From positions 3,472,001 through 3,536,000 of the forward strand of contig NZ_JALRMO010000001.1 of assembly GCF_023276405.1 (NCBI RefSeq): a stretch of 64,000 nucleotides of DNA. Direction: 5' to 3'. The stretch comes from Paenibacillus hamazuiensis (GTDB lineage Bacteria; Bacillota; Bacilli; Paenibacillales; NBRC-103111). The notes under the pieces were generated by a model. That model was not told where the DNA came from. It searched no databases and saw nothing but the letters and a program-made list of their open reading frames with translations. Below, piece by piece: positions 8,279 to 17,091 of the stretch. Numbering within the stretch: the stretch's first letter is position 1; the number at the start of each line of letters is the position of its first letter. Position numbers and translations under genes: made by a program.

Positions 8279-10321
8279 ATGAATGTTCGGAAAATGAAAA
8301 AAGGACTCTCTTTACTCACAGCACTGGTGCTTGGTATTTCCATATTTGCGGCGGTCCCGGTGACCCCGGCCGATGCGGCCAGTCTGTTCAGCGACGATTT
8401 CAGCGACGGCAACGCTTCCGGCTGGACGGTGAACAACGGCAGCTGGTCGGTTGTGCAGGATAACGGCAACTACGTGTACTACCAGTCAAGCACAAGCAGC
8501 GAAGGACGCGCGATGGCGGGCAGCCAATCGTGGACGGACTACAGTGTGGAAGCCGACGTCAATGTAGCCAACTTCAACGGCAGCAGGGCGATCGTCGCCG
8601 GTCGGTACAAGGACGGCAATAATTACTACGGCGCTTCGCTTGATATCGCAAACGGCGGAACGTTGGAGCTTCGCAGGAAAGTAAGCGGCTCCACCACCGT
8701 GCTGGCGAGCAAAGCTTTTACGTTGGCGACCGGTACGATCTATAAAGTGAAGCTGGAGATGCAGGGCACTTCGCTCAAAATGTACGTGAACGGCACCCTG
8801 CAGCTTACGGCAACCGACGGCAGCCTGACAAGCGGGGCTATCGGTCTGATCGGCTGGAAGGCGCAAACCAAGTTCGACAATATCGTTGTGTCGGATTTCG
8901 GTTCGACTAGCCCGACGCCTACGCCGACACCTACTCCGACCCCGACGCCTACGCCGACACCAACACCGACACCAACACCAATACCGGATGGATCGCTTGC
9001 GGTTTATAACCTGACCGGGTTCTCGGCCGGCAACACCGGTGGAGGCAGCGTTGCCGAGACGGATACGGCCCGCTACAAAAAGGTGTACAACGCTTCCGAC
9101 CTCGCGGCCGCTTTAAAGAAAGGTTCCGGCGTAAAGGTCATTGAAATCATGAACGATTTGAATTTGGGATGGAAGGAAATCCCTTCCGCTGCACAAACTT
9201 CGCCGTTCTCGCAGGCCAATGCTCCTTTAACCCATCCCGTGCTGCTCAGCACCGGAGTGAGCAAAGTCTATATCGACAGTTTTAACGGACTGACGATCTT
9301 CTCGTCTAACGGCGCGAAAATCAAACACGCCGGCTTTATTATCAAATACAGCTCCAACATCGTCATCCGCAACCTCGAGTTTGACGAGCTGTGGGAATGG
9401 GACGAAGCGACCAAGGGCGACTACGACAAAAACGACTGGGATTACATCACGGTGGAAGGCGCCAGCAGCAAAGTCTGGATCGACCACTGCACGTTCAATA
9501 AAGCTTACGACGGACTTGTCGACGTGAAAAAAGGCAGCAGCGGCGTGACCATCTCCTGGTCCACCTTCAAAGGCGACGACCGCAGCGCGGGCAGCTTCGT
9601 CACCCAGCAGATCAACGCTATGGAAGCGAACAAGTCCGCTTACCCGATGTACAATTATTTGCGCACCTTGCTCAGCAAGGACGATATCATCGCGATCGCG
9701 GCGAGCCAGAAGAAAGGCCATCTCGTCGGGTCGACGGAATTTGCTTCCGATAACGCCGATTTGGAAATTACGATGCATCATAACTACTACAAGGATATCC
9801 AGGACCGGATGCCGCGCCTTAGAGGCGGAAACGCCCACGCATACAATATCGTCATGGATGCGGCGGATGCCCGGGCGGCAGGCAAGAAAATAACCTCCGA
9901 CATGGCCACGGCCATTTCCGGCAAAGGCTACCACTTCGGCGTAACGAGCAACGGCGCTATCTCGACCGAAGACGGAGCGGTGCTTGTGGAAAAATCGCAA
10001 ATCATCGATGTCGTATACCCGATCCGCAACAACCAGACCGATCCAAGCGATGCATCCTATACCGGCAAAATCCGCGCGCTGGATACGATGTACTCGCTCG
10101 ACGGCTCCTCGTTCCGTGGAGGCAGCGAATCGTCGGGCAGCCCGCTTGCTCCCGTACCGGCAACGCCGAAAGCTTTCTCCTGGAACGGCTTTACGTCGCT
10201 TCCTTACAGCTACACTCCCGACGATCCGTCGACGCTGAAGGCGAGACTGACCGCAGCGGACGGCGCCGGAGCCGGGAAGCTGAGCTGGACGAAAACGAAC
10301 TGGCTGAAAACAAGCTACTGA
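8279..10321 (+). CDS. Secreted pectate lyase, PL1, with the same N-terminal module
   Basis: Calcium-dependent pectate lyase of polysaccharide lyase family 1. Signal peptide (about 1-33, ending TPADAA), a beta-sandwich module almost identical to that of the upstream lyase (about 35-208), a Thr-Pro linker (211-236) and a PL1 beta-helix. Visible family motifs are WIDHCTF (about residue 400) and the catalytic-arginine region RMPRLR (about 510), plus a calcium-binding DYITVEG segment. ATG 8279 follows AGGAGG by 6 bp; the frame is open further upstream (to 8066) inside the previous gene but has no ribosome site there. The shared module suggests both lyases bind the same wall polymer. Confidence 0.92.
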   Translation: MNVRKMKKGLSLLTALVLGISIFAAVPVTPADAASLFSDDFSDGNASGWTVNNGSWSVVQDNGNYVYYQSSTSSEGRAMAGSQSWTDYSVEADVNVANFNGSRAIVAGRYKDGNNYYGASLDIANGGTLELRRKVSGSTTVLASKAFTLATGTIYKVKLEMQGTSLKMYVNGTLQLTATDGSLTSGAIGLIGWKAQTKFDNIVVSDFGSTSPTPTPTPTPTPTPTPTPTPTPTPIPDGSLAVYNLTGFSAGNTGGGSVAETDTARYKKVYNASDLAAALKKGSGVKVIEIMNDLNLGWKEIPSAAQTSPFSQANAPLTHPVLLSTGVSKVYIDSFNGLTIFSSNGAKIKHAGFIIKYSSNIVIRNLEFDELWEWDEATKGDYDKNDWDYITVEGASSKVWIDHCTFNKAYDGLVDVKKGSSGVTISWSTFKGDDRSAGSFVTQQINAMEANKSAYPMYNYLRTLLSKDDIIAIAASQKKGHLVGSTEFASDNADLEITMHHNYYKDIQDRMPRLRGGNAHAYNIVMDAADARAAGKKITSDMATAISGKGYHFGVTSNGAISTEDGAVLVEKSQIIDVVYPIRNNQTDPSDASYTGKIRALDTMYSLDGSSFRGGSESSGSPLAPVPATPKAFSWNGFTSLPYSYTPDDPSTLKARLTAADGAGAGKLSWTKTNWLKTSY

Positions 10322-10401
10322 TGCGCGAACTTGGCCCTCGGTTAATCTTGTAGTAAAGTGAATTCCATCAGTTCCGCGGATCATTTATAATTCCGGAGTT
10401 G

Positions 10402-10432
10402 AAAAAAGCCACCGGCCTGCCGGTGGCTTTTT
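10402..10432 (+). terminator. Terminator after the pectate lyase pair
   Basis: Near-perfect stem GCCACCGGC / GCCGGTGGC (10408-10416 with 10419-10427), A-rich before and T-rich after, so it may serve both strands. Confidence 0.88.
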
Positions 10433-10463
10433 ATTGCCATTTTTTGACCATCCTCACCCGTCT

Positions 10464-10910
10464 TTAGTTGCCCCAGGCTCTGAAATCGTCGCCGCACTTG
10501 GTACGGGTTATTTTCAAATAGTTATGCTTGATAGACGTTAATCCTGTTGAAGATTCGCCGTTTCCTCCGACATGGACGCAGCTTCTGTCAATCGGCGTTC
10601 TTTGTCCGTCGCGGCTGATGTAAAAATATTGATCCGTTACAATTCCGTATTCCATATCGGGCTTGGAAGTATCGTAGGTTCCGTCCGCGCGGATCGGAAT
10701 GACGTCATATTTCCCTTCCTTTGCGAGCCCGGGGGCGCCCGCAACGTTATAGTTAACCTGAATGTCGCCTTCAAAGCCTTCGGGTATTAAATAAATATCG
10801 TTCGTCACAGAGGTTTTGTAGGGCCAAAATACAATGCAATACCCGGCGATAATAAAGGCAGCCGCAGCAATGCCAAACGCAATAATCCGATTTTTAGCCA
10901 AATTGATCAT
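10464..10910 (-). CDS. Small membrane-anchored protein, DUF6843-like
   Basis: About 148 residues: a short basic N-terminus, one hydrophobic segment (IIAFGIAAAAFIIAGYCIVF) and an exported domain beginning IYLIPEGFEGDIQVNY, a pattern I associate with the DUF6843 family of Bacillales. No catalytic motif is visible and function is unknown. The start is not certain: ATG 10910 has AAAGG directly against it, while TTG 10901, three codons in, has the same AAAGGA at a proper 8-bp distance. The open frame reaches 10973, but its first 21 residues look unlike a signal anchor. It stands alone between convergent and same-strand neighbours. Confidence 0.7.
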   Translation of the reverse strand: MINLAKNRIIAFGIAAAAFIIAGYCIVFWPYKTSVTNDIYLIPEGFEGDIQVNYNVAGAPGLAKEGKYDVIPIRADGTYDTSKPDMEYGIVTDQYFYISRDGQRTPIDRSCVHVGGNGESSTGLTSIKHNYLKITRTKCGDDFRAWGN

Positions 10911-11002
10911 CCTTTGTCCGTGGGCCGTTTTAAATAAAGACGAAGGACGGTCAGGAAATGTTGCGCTGATCAACCGGCAGGGCAGGTATTCGGATTTAAG
11001 CT

Positions 11003-13144
11003 CTATGGCATTTCCAACAGCGTTTTGACGAGCTGGGTGCGGTTTTTCACCGCCAGCTTCTGGAACATCGCGTTCAGATGTTTTTTCACCGCGGCTTCGC
11101 TGATGTACAGCTTCGCGGCGATCTCCGCGTTCGTTCCGCCTTCGATCAGCAGCCCGGCGACCTCGCGCTCCCGCTCGGTCAGCGCCGGACGCTTCGGACG
11201 CAGCGCAAACTCCGCAGGGGCGGACAGCCCCTGCGCGAAGGCGCGCCCGGCCGCACCGTCCGGCCCACTCCGCGCTGCCGCAGCTCCTTCGCCCGCCTCC
11301 CCCGCAGCGAATGCGGCATCCGGGGCGGACAGCTTGAGCAGCCGCCGCAAATAATCGATGCGGCGGGAGCCGCGCGTATCGATCATGAGTGTCGGCACCG
11401 GCGTCGAGCCGTCGTAGTCGTAGTGGACGATGCCCGGGATCGGCTCGAAGCCGAGTCCCCTATGACCGTCGCGGTAAAAATCAAGCGCCGGCGGCGAGGC
11501 CAGCAGCAGCTTGCCCTCCAGCGCATATTCGAGCGTCACGCGGACGCTCGCGGAGCGCAGCGAATCGTCGGCCATGTCCGTTACGTCAATCGCGCGGATA
11601 AACCAGCCCGGACTTTCCTCCCGGGGCACATACAACATTTTCAGCAGCAGGCTGTCCGCCTGCTCGAAGAAAGCTTGTGACACCGGCCCCCGCCGCAGCT
11701 CCCCGATCGTCCCCAGATGAATCGGCACGATCACGAACAAACCGACCATCTCGCCGCCGGGCTCCTTCAGCAGCAGCACCGCTCCCGGCTCCAGCGCCAT
11801 CCAGCGCCGCAGCTCAAGGCCGGACAGCCGGTACAGCGTCTCCTCCGCGCTCAGCCGATACTCGAACACGGCGCCGGTGAGCGCATCGGCGCAGCGGACG
11901 ACCGTATCCTTCGCCAGCTCCCGGCGCCGGATCAAATACCGCTCGGCCTCCTCGATATTGCTCATCTGCAGAGGTTCGACATAATGCGACGAGCCTCGTG
12001 AATGGCGGTAGTGCGCCCGCAGCAGCGGGTTGTCCGCGTAGCTCATCAGCTCCACCGTTTTCCAGGCTGCATCCGGCCCGGCAACGCCTTGCCCGATTTC
12101 CCGGAGCAGCAGTGCCGCACAGCGTTCCGCCATCTCTTTATACGATGCCGGCTTGCGCAGGCGCAGCTCCTCCTTGACCGCCTCCCGGATGACCTCGTGC
12201 ATCGTCCATCCGCGATCCGTCTTATGCACATAGGACAAGCCGACAAGACGGTCGAACAGCAGGCCGCCGACAGGCCGCCCGAGCACCGACTCCAAGCTGT
12301 CCTCGTTGAAATAGGCGATTATCGAAGCCGCCCTGACGAGCTCCAGCAGCTCATTATCGCGAATGTCATCCAGCGCATGGCGCACCAAATGGCGGATATA
12401 CTGCTCGTTAGTTCCCGCCGCCGGCGGACGCGCCGGATCCGCGGTAGCAAGCAGCAGGGAAAGGGCGAGCGGGTTGCCGCGGCATTCCACCATCGCATGC
12501 CGGAGCGCCTCCTCACCGATCACTCCGTGCCGGCGCAAAAGCTCGGCCGTCTCCTCCTCGCGGAACTCCGCCAGCGGCATGTCGCACAGAAGCTGGCGCC
12601 ATCCCGGATTCAACCGCCATGGTCCGGCCAAAGGCTGCCGGCCGCACAAGATGACGAGCACTTCCTCTTGCAGCCGGGGAATCAGCGCCTCTCTCAGCCA
12701 GCCGTCCATCGCGCCCGCCTGTTCATAATGATCGAAAGCGAGAATCACCTTCCGCTCCCCTGCCGCCCGATTGATCGCCGCAATGCAGTCGATTTCTCCG
12801 ACCGATCCGGCCGGTGCAGATGCCGAAATCCCGGCAGCTTGCAAGCTCTGCCCCAGACGCTGAACGACCGCTTCCGGCGAACGCATGAAGCCCCACCCGC
12901 CGCCAAGCGGCAAATAAAGCGCGCCCGCCTGCTCGGCTCTGCGCCCGAACTCCTCCAGCAAAAAGCTTTTGCCGCAGCCTACCGTCCCGTGCACGTTCAG
13001 CAGCCTCTCGCCCAGCGTGCCGTCCAGCAGCCGGCCGAATATAGCCAGCTCCTGTTCCCGTCCGACAAAGACACGGCGGTTCCAGTCCGCCACCGTCCGC
13101 CCGATGCTTTCTCCCTTCCGACCGTCTCTCTCCAAATCGTTCAC
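11003..13144 (-). CDS. LuxR-family regulator with N-terminal AAA/NTPase domain (MalT/LAL-like)
   Basis: A 713-residue signal-transduction ATPase fused to a LuxR DNA-binding domain. The P-loop GTVGCGKS lies at residues 53-60, followed by a Walker-B-like VILAFDHYEQ region; a long middle section with helical repeats precedes a C-terminal HTH (LTEREREVAGLLIEGG, then ISEAAVKKHLNAMF). Proteins of this plan bind ATP and an inducer, oligomerise and activate transcription. GTG 13144 follows GGAGGTGT at 5 bp. Nothing adjacent identifies its target: ilvB-ilvH is divergent 149 bp away and the DUF6843-like gene follows on the same strand. Confidence 0.85.
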   Translation of the reverse strand: MNDLERDGRKGESIGRTVADWNRRVFVGREQELAIFGRLLDGTLGERLLNVHGTVGCGKSFLLEEFGRRAEQAGALYLPLGGGWGFMRSPEAVVQRLGQSLQAAGISASAPAGSVGEIDCIAAINRAAGERKVILAFDHYEQAGAMDGWLREALIPRLQEEVLVILCGRQPLAGPWRLNPGWRQLLCDMPLAEFREEETAELLRRHGVIGEEALRHAMVECRGNPLALSLLLATADPARPPAAGTNEQYIRHLVRHALDDIRDNELLELVRAASIIAYFNEDSLESVLGRPVGGLLFDRLVGLSYVHKTDRGWTMHEVIREAVKEELRLRKPASYKEMAERCAALLLREIGQGVAGPDAAWKTVELMSYADNPLLRAHYRHSRGSSHYVEPLQMSNIEEAERYLIRRRELAKDTVVRCADALTGAVFEYRLSAEETLYRLSGLELRRWMALEPGAVLLLKEPGGEMVGLFVIVPIHLGTIGELRRGPVSQAFFEQADSLLLKMLYVPREESPGWFIRAIDVTDMADDSLRSASVRVTLEYALEGKLLLASPPALDFYRDGHRGLGFEPIPGIVHYDYDGSTPVPTLMIDTRGSRRIDYLRRLLKLSAPDAAFAAGEAGEGAAAARSGPDGAAGRAFAQGLSAPAEFALRPKRPALTEREREVAGLLIEGGTNAEIAAKLYISEAAVKKHLNAMFQKLAVKNRTQLVKTLLEMP

Positions 13145-13293
13145 GGCTTACACCTCCGCAAAACCCCAATAAAAGTGTAACTAAAAGTATACTATCGAAA
13201 TCTCCGGTTGGATAGTGCCAGGCTTCTTATATCTCATGTTAGATTTAGGCCAGGGGTCAGAAAACATCTTCAATTTTAGGGGGAGAACGAACC

Positions 13294-15084
13294 ATGAGAG
13301 AAACGCGGCTTGATCAAAACAACCGATCGGCAGCGAAAGAGCGGCTCCGGCAGCAGCTGCTGAAACCGGACACGGTCAGCGGCTCGGAAGCGCTGCTGCG
13401 TTCGCTGCTGCTCGAAGACGTCGATTGCGTATTCGGTTATCCCGGGGGTGCGGTGCTTTATATTTACGACGCAATGCACGGCAACGATGACTTCCGGCAT
13501 CTGCTGACACGCCACGAGCAAGGCGCGATACATGCCGCCGACGGCTACGCGAGAGCGACCGGCAAAACGGGTGTATGCCTCGCCACCTCCGGCCCGGGAG
13601 CGACAAACCTCGTCACGGGCATCGCCACAGCGTATATGGATTCGGTGCCGCTCGTCGTCATTACGGGCAACGTGGCGACCTCGCTGATCGGCACCGACGC
13701 GTTTCAGGAGGCCGATATCGTCGGCATCACGATGCCGATCACGAAACACAGCTATTTCGTCCGCGACGTGAACGATTTGGCCCGGACGATCAAGGAGGCG
13801 TTTTATATCGCCGGAACGGGTCGCAAAGGCCCTGTGCTGGTCGACATTCCGAAGGACGTATCGGCCGCCTACACTGTGTTCCGCTATCCGGATACGATTG
13901 ATGTCCGCGGGTACTCGCCTTCGCTTCCGCTAAATCGGGAGCAGGCGGAAGATCTGCTTGCGGCGGTAACCGAAGCCGAGCGGCCGGTCATCCTGGCCGG
14001 AGCCGGCGTCGTCCATGCGAACGCGGCCGATGAACTGGTCCGTTTGGCCGATGCGCTGCAAATTCCGGTTACCACCACGCTGCTCGGCCTCGGCGGGTTC
14101 CCGAGTTCGCATCCGCTCTGGATGGGCATGCCGGGCATGCACGGCACATACACCGCCAATAACGCCGTGCTGCAGGCCGACCTGCTCATCTCGCTCGGCG
14201 CCCGCTTCGACGATCGCGTCACGATGCGGCTGGACGGCTTTGCGCCGCACGCCCGCATCGCCCATATCGACGTAGATGCCGCGGAGATCGGCAAAAACGT
14301 CCGCACCGATTTCCCCGTTCATGGCGATATCGAAACGGTGCTGCGCTATTTGAACGACGCCGCGGCAGCCGGCTCTCCTGCCGCCGCGGCCGCATGGTCA
14401 AAGCCGCGGCAAGAGTGGGTTAACCGCATCAAGCAGATGGCCGGGACGTACCCGCTGACCTTCAGCCGCGAGCCGGGCGAGCTTAAGCCGCAATACGTGA
14501 TCGACATGCTCAGCCGCACCACGCGGGGCGATGCGATCGTCACCACCGACGTCGGCCAGCACCAGATGTGGGTCGCGCAGTTTTACCGGTTCACGCGGCC
14601 ACGCTCGATCATCACCTCCGGCGGCCTCGGCACGATGGGCTTCGGTTTTCCCGCCGCGATCGGCGCGCAGATCGGCCGGCCGGATGAGCTGGTCATCTCC
14701 GTCAACGGCGACGGCGGAATGCAAATGTGCGCGCAGGAGCTGGCGATTTGCGCACTTCACCGCATCCCTGTCAAAATCGTCGTGATCAACAACCGATCGC
14801 TCGGCATGATCCGCCAATGGCAGGAGCTGATTTATGACGGGCGGTACAGCCACATCGATTTGTCGGGCAGCCCCGACTTCGTCAAGCTGGCCGAAGCGTA
14901 CGGCGTAGCCGGATTCAAGGCGGCAAGCGAGGAGGAAGCGGAGCGGGTCTGGCAGGAGGCGCTTGCCATTCAGGGTCCGGTGCTGATCGACTTTATCGTC
15001 GCCAAAAACGAGCTTGTGCTGCCGATGATCCCGCAGGGCAAAACGTTAAGAGACATGATTTTGACAAGGGAGGATTTGCCGTGA
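13294..15084 (+). CDS. ilvB: Acetolactate synthase large subunit
   Basis: Thiamine-diphosphate enzyme for the first common step of valine, leucine and isoleucine synthesis (two pyruvate to acetolactate, or pyruvate plus 2-oxobutyrate). Three-domain ThDP fold with the cofactor-activating glutamate at E75 (LLTRHEQGAIHAADGYAR), FAD-domain motif GGFPSSHPLWMG, and the ThDP/Mg motif beginning NGDGGM. 596 residues with a 29-residue N-terminal extension before the conserved start. ATG follows AGGGGGAG by 9 bp. It overlaps ilvH by 4 bp; unusually, ilvC does not follow. No T-box leader is visible in the 149 bp upstream. Confidence 0.97.
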   Translation: MRETRLDQNNRSAAKERLRQQLLKPDTVSGSEALLRSLLLEDVDCVFGYPGGAVLYIYDAMHGNDDFRHLLTRHEQGAIHAADGYARATGKTGVCLATSGPGATNLVTGIATAYMDSVPLVVITGNVATSLIGTDAFQEADIVGITMPITKHSYFVRDVNDLARTIKEAFYIAGTGRKGPVLVDIPKDVSAAYTVFRYPDTIDVRGYSPSLPLNREQAEDLLAAVTEAERPVILAGAGVVHANAADELVRLADALQIPVTTTLLGLGGFPSSHPLWMGMPGMHGTYTANNAVLQADLLISLGARFDDRVTMRLDGFAPHARIAHIDVDAAEIGKNVRTDFPVHGDIETVLRYLNDAAAAGSPAAAAAWSKPRQEWVNRIKQMAGTYPLTFSREPGELKPQYVIDMLSRTTRGDAIVTTDVGQHQMWVAQFYRFTRPRSIITSGGLGTMGFGFPAAIGAQIGRPDELVISVNGDGGMQMCAQELAICALHRIPVKIVVINNRSLGMIRQWQELIYDGRYSHIDLSGSPDFVKLAEAYGVAGFKAASEEEAERVWQEALAIQGPVLIDFIVAKNELVLPMIPQGKTLRDMILTREDLP

Positions 15085-15575
15085 CCATGATAACGGAAAC
15101 GCATACGCTGTCCGTGCTTGTCGGCGATCATCCCGGCGTGCTGCAGCGCATCGCCGGCTTGTTCAGCCGCCGCAGCTTCAACATCGAAAGCATCACCGTG
15201 GGCCGCTGCGAGCAGCCCGGCCTGTCGCGGATGATTATCGTCACCAAAGGCGGTCTCCCGCAAATCTCGCAGGTCATCAAGCAGCTTGAGAAGCTCATCG
15301 ACGTCATCCGCGTCGAGCATTTAAATGCAAATCCGATGGTTTCCCGCGAAATGGCCTTCCTGAAAGTAAGCGCTGTTCCGGAGCAAAGACCCGAAATCGT
15401 CGCCGCTGTGGAAATTTTCCGCGGGGATATTATCGATATCGGAACGGGAAGCATGATCGTACAGGTAACAGGCAGCGCGGAAAAGCTGGATGCGCTCAAA
15501 CAATTGCTCGAGCCGTACGAAATCATCGAAGAGACACGCGTGGGCACGATAGCCATGGCGCGGGGAATGCGTTAA
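15081..15575 (+). CDS. ilvH: Acetolactate synthase small (regulatory) subunit
   Basis: Regulatory subunit that binds branched-chain amino acids and stabilises IlvB. N-terminal ACT domain (HTLSVLVGDHPGVLQRIAGL) and C-terminal ALS-ss domain; 164 residues, normal for the family. The GTG at 15081 overlaps the ilvB stop (GTGA) and has GGGAGG 7 bp upstream; ATG 15087 is a less well-placed alternative. A terminator follows within 10 bp, so the operon is just the two subunits. Confidence 0.96.
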   Translation: MTMITETHTLSVLVGDHPGVLQRIAGLFSRRSFNIESITVGRCEQPGLSRMIIVTKGGLPQISQVIKQLEKLIDVIRVEHLNANPMVSREMAFLKVSAVPEQRPEIVAAVEIFRGDIIDIGTGSMIVQVTGSAEKLDALKQLLEPYEIIEETRVGTIAMARGMR

Positions 15576-15582
15576 CTCCACA

Positions 15583-15634
15583 GCATCGGCAGTCCGGATT
15601 CAACTTTGGATCCGCAATGCCGATGTTTTTTTTC
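15583..15634 (+). terminator. Terminator of ilvBH
   Basis: Outer stem CATCGGCA / TGCCGATG (15584-15591 with 15618-15625) with an inner imperfect stem, then eight T. Confidence 0.9.
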
Positions 15635-15655
15635 ACCCCTTTGTTGAAAATACGG

Positions 15656-15684
15656 TTGCAATCAAGGTCTTCTTGTGTTTTAAT
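15656..15684 (+). promoter_or_regulatory. Sigma-A promoter of the TetR-SMR operon
   Basis: TTGCAA (15656-15661), 17 bp, TTTAAT (15679-15684), 34 bp before the TetR start codon and directly before the palindromic operator. Confidence 0.7.
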
Positions 15685-15687
15685 GAA

Positions 15688-15705
15688 CTGACGAACGTTC
15701 GTCAG
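15688..15705 (+). promoter_or_regulatory. Perfect 18-bp palindromic operator (TetR site)
   Basis: CTGACGAACGTTCGTCAG is its own reverse complement. It begins 3 bp after the -10 box, over the likely transcription start, and ends 12 bp before the TetR start codon, as expected for autorepression. The GACGAACGTTCGTC core is the kind of site bound by TetR regulators of SMR and QacR-like exporters. Confidence 0.85.
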
Positions 15706-15717
15706 GGAGGGATTTCA

Positions 15718-16314
15718 ATGACGTCAGGTAAAATCAGGGAAACGGCGCTGCGGCATTTTGCCAAAAACGGTTACGAAGGCGCCTCGCTCGCCGACATTTC
15801 CGCCGAGGTAGGGATCAAAAAACAGTCGATCTATGCTCATTATAAAGGGAAAGACGATTTGTTCCTCGCCGTCTTCAGCGAAGTGGCCGCAAAGGAGCTG
15901 CAGTTCGTCGAAGCATACTTGAAGCAAAGCGGCGGGATGTCTCCAGACAAGCTGCTTCTCGGCTTTTTGCTCGGTTACAAGGAACGGTACGAGCAAAGAG
16001 ACGATACCAAGTTTTTTTTGCGCATGGCTTTTTTTCCTCCCGGCCACCTGCAAAGGGAAATCGTGGAATACGGCAACCAATACCTCGACCAATTGGAACT
16101 TTTGCTCATGCCGATATTTGCCGCGGCGGCGCGCTCCGGACAGATTCACCCCGATGTTTCGATCGAACGCGCGGCGGCTGCCTTTACCGCGGTCATGGAC
16201 GGCATGTTTGTGGAGATGCTGTACGGAGGTCTGGAACGTTCGATGAAAAGGTTAGACGCATCCTGGTTTATTTTCTGGCGGGGCATTCAAAACATCAAGG
16301 AGGGACACACATGA
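15718..16314 (+). CDS. TetR-family repressor of the adjacent SMR exporter (YvdT-like)
   Basis: 198-residue repressor with an N-terminal TetR HTH (ALRHFAKNGYEGASLADISA, then VGIKKQSIYAHYKGKDDLF) and a helical ligand-binding domain. ATG 15718 follows GGGAGGG by 6 bp; the open frame from 15673 runs through the operator and promoter and is not coding there. It overlaps the first SMR gene by 4 bp, and the order TetR-SMR-SMR matches the yvdT-yvdS-yvdR arrangement of Bacillus subtilis. It most likely represses its own operon until a cationic drug or metabolite binds. Confidence 0.92.
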   Translation: MTSGKIRETALRHFAKNGYEGASLADISAEVGIKKQSIYAHYKGKDDLFLAVFSEVAAKELQFVEAYLKQSGGMSPDKLLLGFLLGYKERYEQRDDTKFFLRMAFFPPGHLQREIVEYGNQYLDQLELLLMPIFAAAARSGQIHPDVSIERAAAAFTAVMDGMFVEMLYGGLERSMKRLDASWFIFWRGIQNIKEGHT

Positions 16315-16652
16315 ACCGCAGCTGGATCTATATACTTATCGGAGTGTTGTTTGAAGCGGCGTGGGTGATCGGATTCAAGCATGCCGCAGATCCTTTGGCG
16401 TGGCTGGCTACCGTCGCGTCGCTGGTTATTTCGTTTTATTTGATCATTATCGCGTCGGCTAAACTGCCTGTCGGCACCGTTTATGCCGTCTACACCGGGC
16501 TCGGAACGGCCGGTACGGTGCTGGCCGAAATGCTCCTCTTCGCAGAGCCGGTGCAGCCGGCGAAACTTCTGCTTATTGCCATGCTGCTGGCAGGGGTGAT
16601 CGGACTGAAATTAATCGGCGGTTCCTCCGCTGCGAAGGAGGCGGAACATTAA
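16311..16652 (+). CDS. SMR-family exporter subunit 1 (YvdS/YkkC-like)
   Basis: Small multidrug resistance protein of 113 residues with four transmembrane helices. The essential proton/substrate glutamate is in helix 1 (GVLFEAAWVIGFK), and helix 3 has the usual LPVGTVYAVYTGLGTAG. It extrudes cations by proton exchange as an antiparallel dimer, here presumably with the next gene product. It overlaps the TetR gene (ATGA) and touches the second subunit (TAATG). Substrate is unknown; control by TetR rather than a guanidine riboswitch argues for a quaternary-ammonium-type substrate over guanidinium. Confidence 0.93.
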   Translation: MNRSWIYILIGVLFEAAWVIGFKHAADPLAWLATVASLVISFYLIIIASAKLPVGTVYAVYTGLGTAGTVLAEMLLFAEPVQPAKLLLIAMLLAGVIGLKLIGGSSAAKEAEH

Positions 16653-16966
16653 TGGAATGGGTATCCTTATTTGTTGCGGGATTGTTTGAAGTCGTAGGTG
16701 TCGTCGGCATGAACCGCATCAAGCGGGATAACGATGTGAAAGCTTATTTGCTGTTCGGCATCGGCATCGTCTTCAGCTTTCTGTGCCTCAGCTTTGCGAT
16801 GAGAAGTCTGCCTATGGGAACAGCCTACGCGATATGGACGGGGATCGGCACCGCCGGCGGCGCGCTTGTCGGCATGCTGTTTTTCGGCGAATCGCACGAC
16901 TGGCGCCGCATCCTGTGTATCGGTATGGTGCTGGTTGCAGCCGTCGGGCTTAAACTGATTTCCTGA
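16652..16966 (+). CDS. SMR-family exporter subunit 2 (YvdR/YkkD-like)
   Basis: 104 residues, four helices, conserved helix-1 glutamate (AGLFEVVGVVGMNRIKR) and the helix-3 motif LPMGTAYAIWTGIGTAGG. The start codon shares one base with the stop of subunit 1, the translational coupling seen in paired SMR genes that form a fixed-orientation heterodimer. The basic loop after helix 1 here (RIKRDNDVK) versus the acidic or neutral one in subunit 1 fits opposite membrane orientations. Confidence 0.93.
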   Translation: MEWVSLFVAGLFEVVGVVGMNRIKRDNDVKAYLLFGIGIVFSFLCLSFAMRSLPMGTAYAIWTGIGTAGGALVGMLFFGESHDWRRILCIGMVLVAAVGLKLIS

Positions 16967-17091
16967 TCATTTCGCGCTCGGGCCGACGCTTGCCCACACT
17001 TTTCCGGGACTCGTATCATATCATGTGTGCGAAAGTGGATTCGAATGCAAGCTGTTCCTGCGGGAAACTAAATGATATTGAGGTGTGCGAG

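Noticed and set aside
12002-13180. Plus-strand frame opposite the LuxR ATPase gene
   Set aside because: Antisense shadow of the P-loop/LuxR protein.
13145-13293. T-box leader for ilvBH
   Set aside because: Too short, with no AGGGUGGnACCGCG-like box or terminator pair.
15576-15717. Guanidine riboswitch upstream of the SMR genes
   Set aside because: The space is filled by the ilvBH terminator, a normal promoter and a TetR operator; no conserved riboswitch core.
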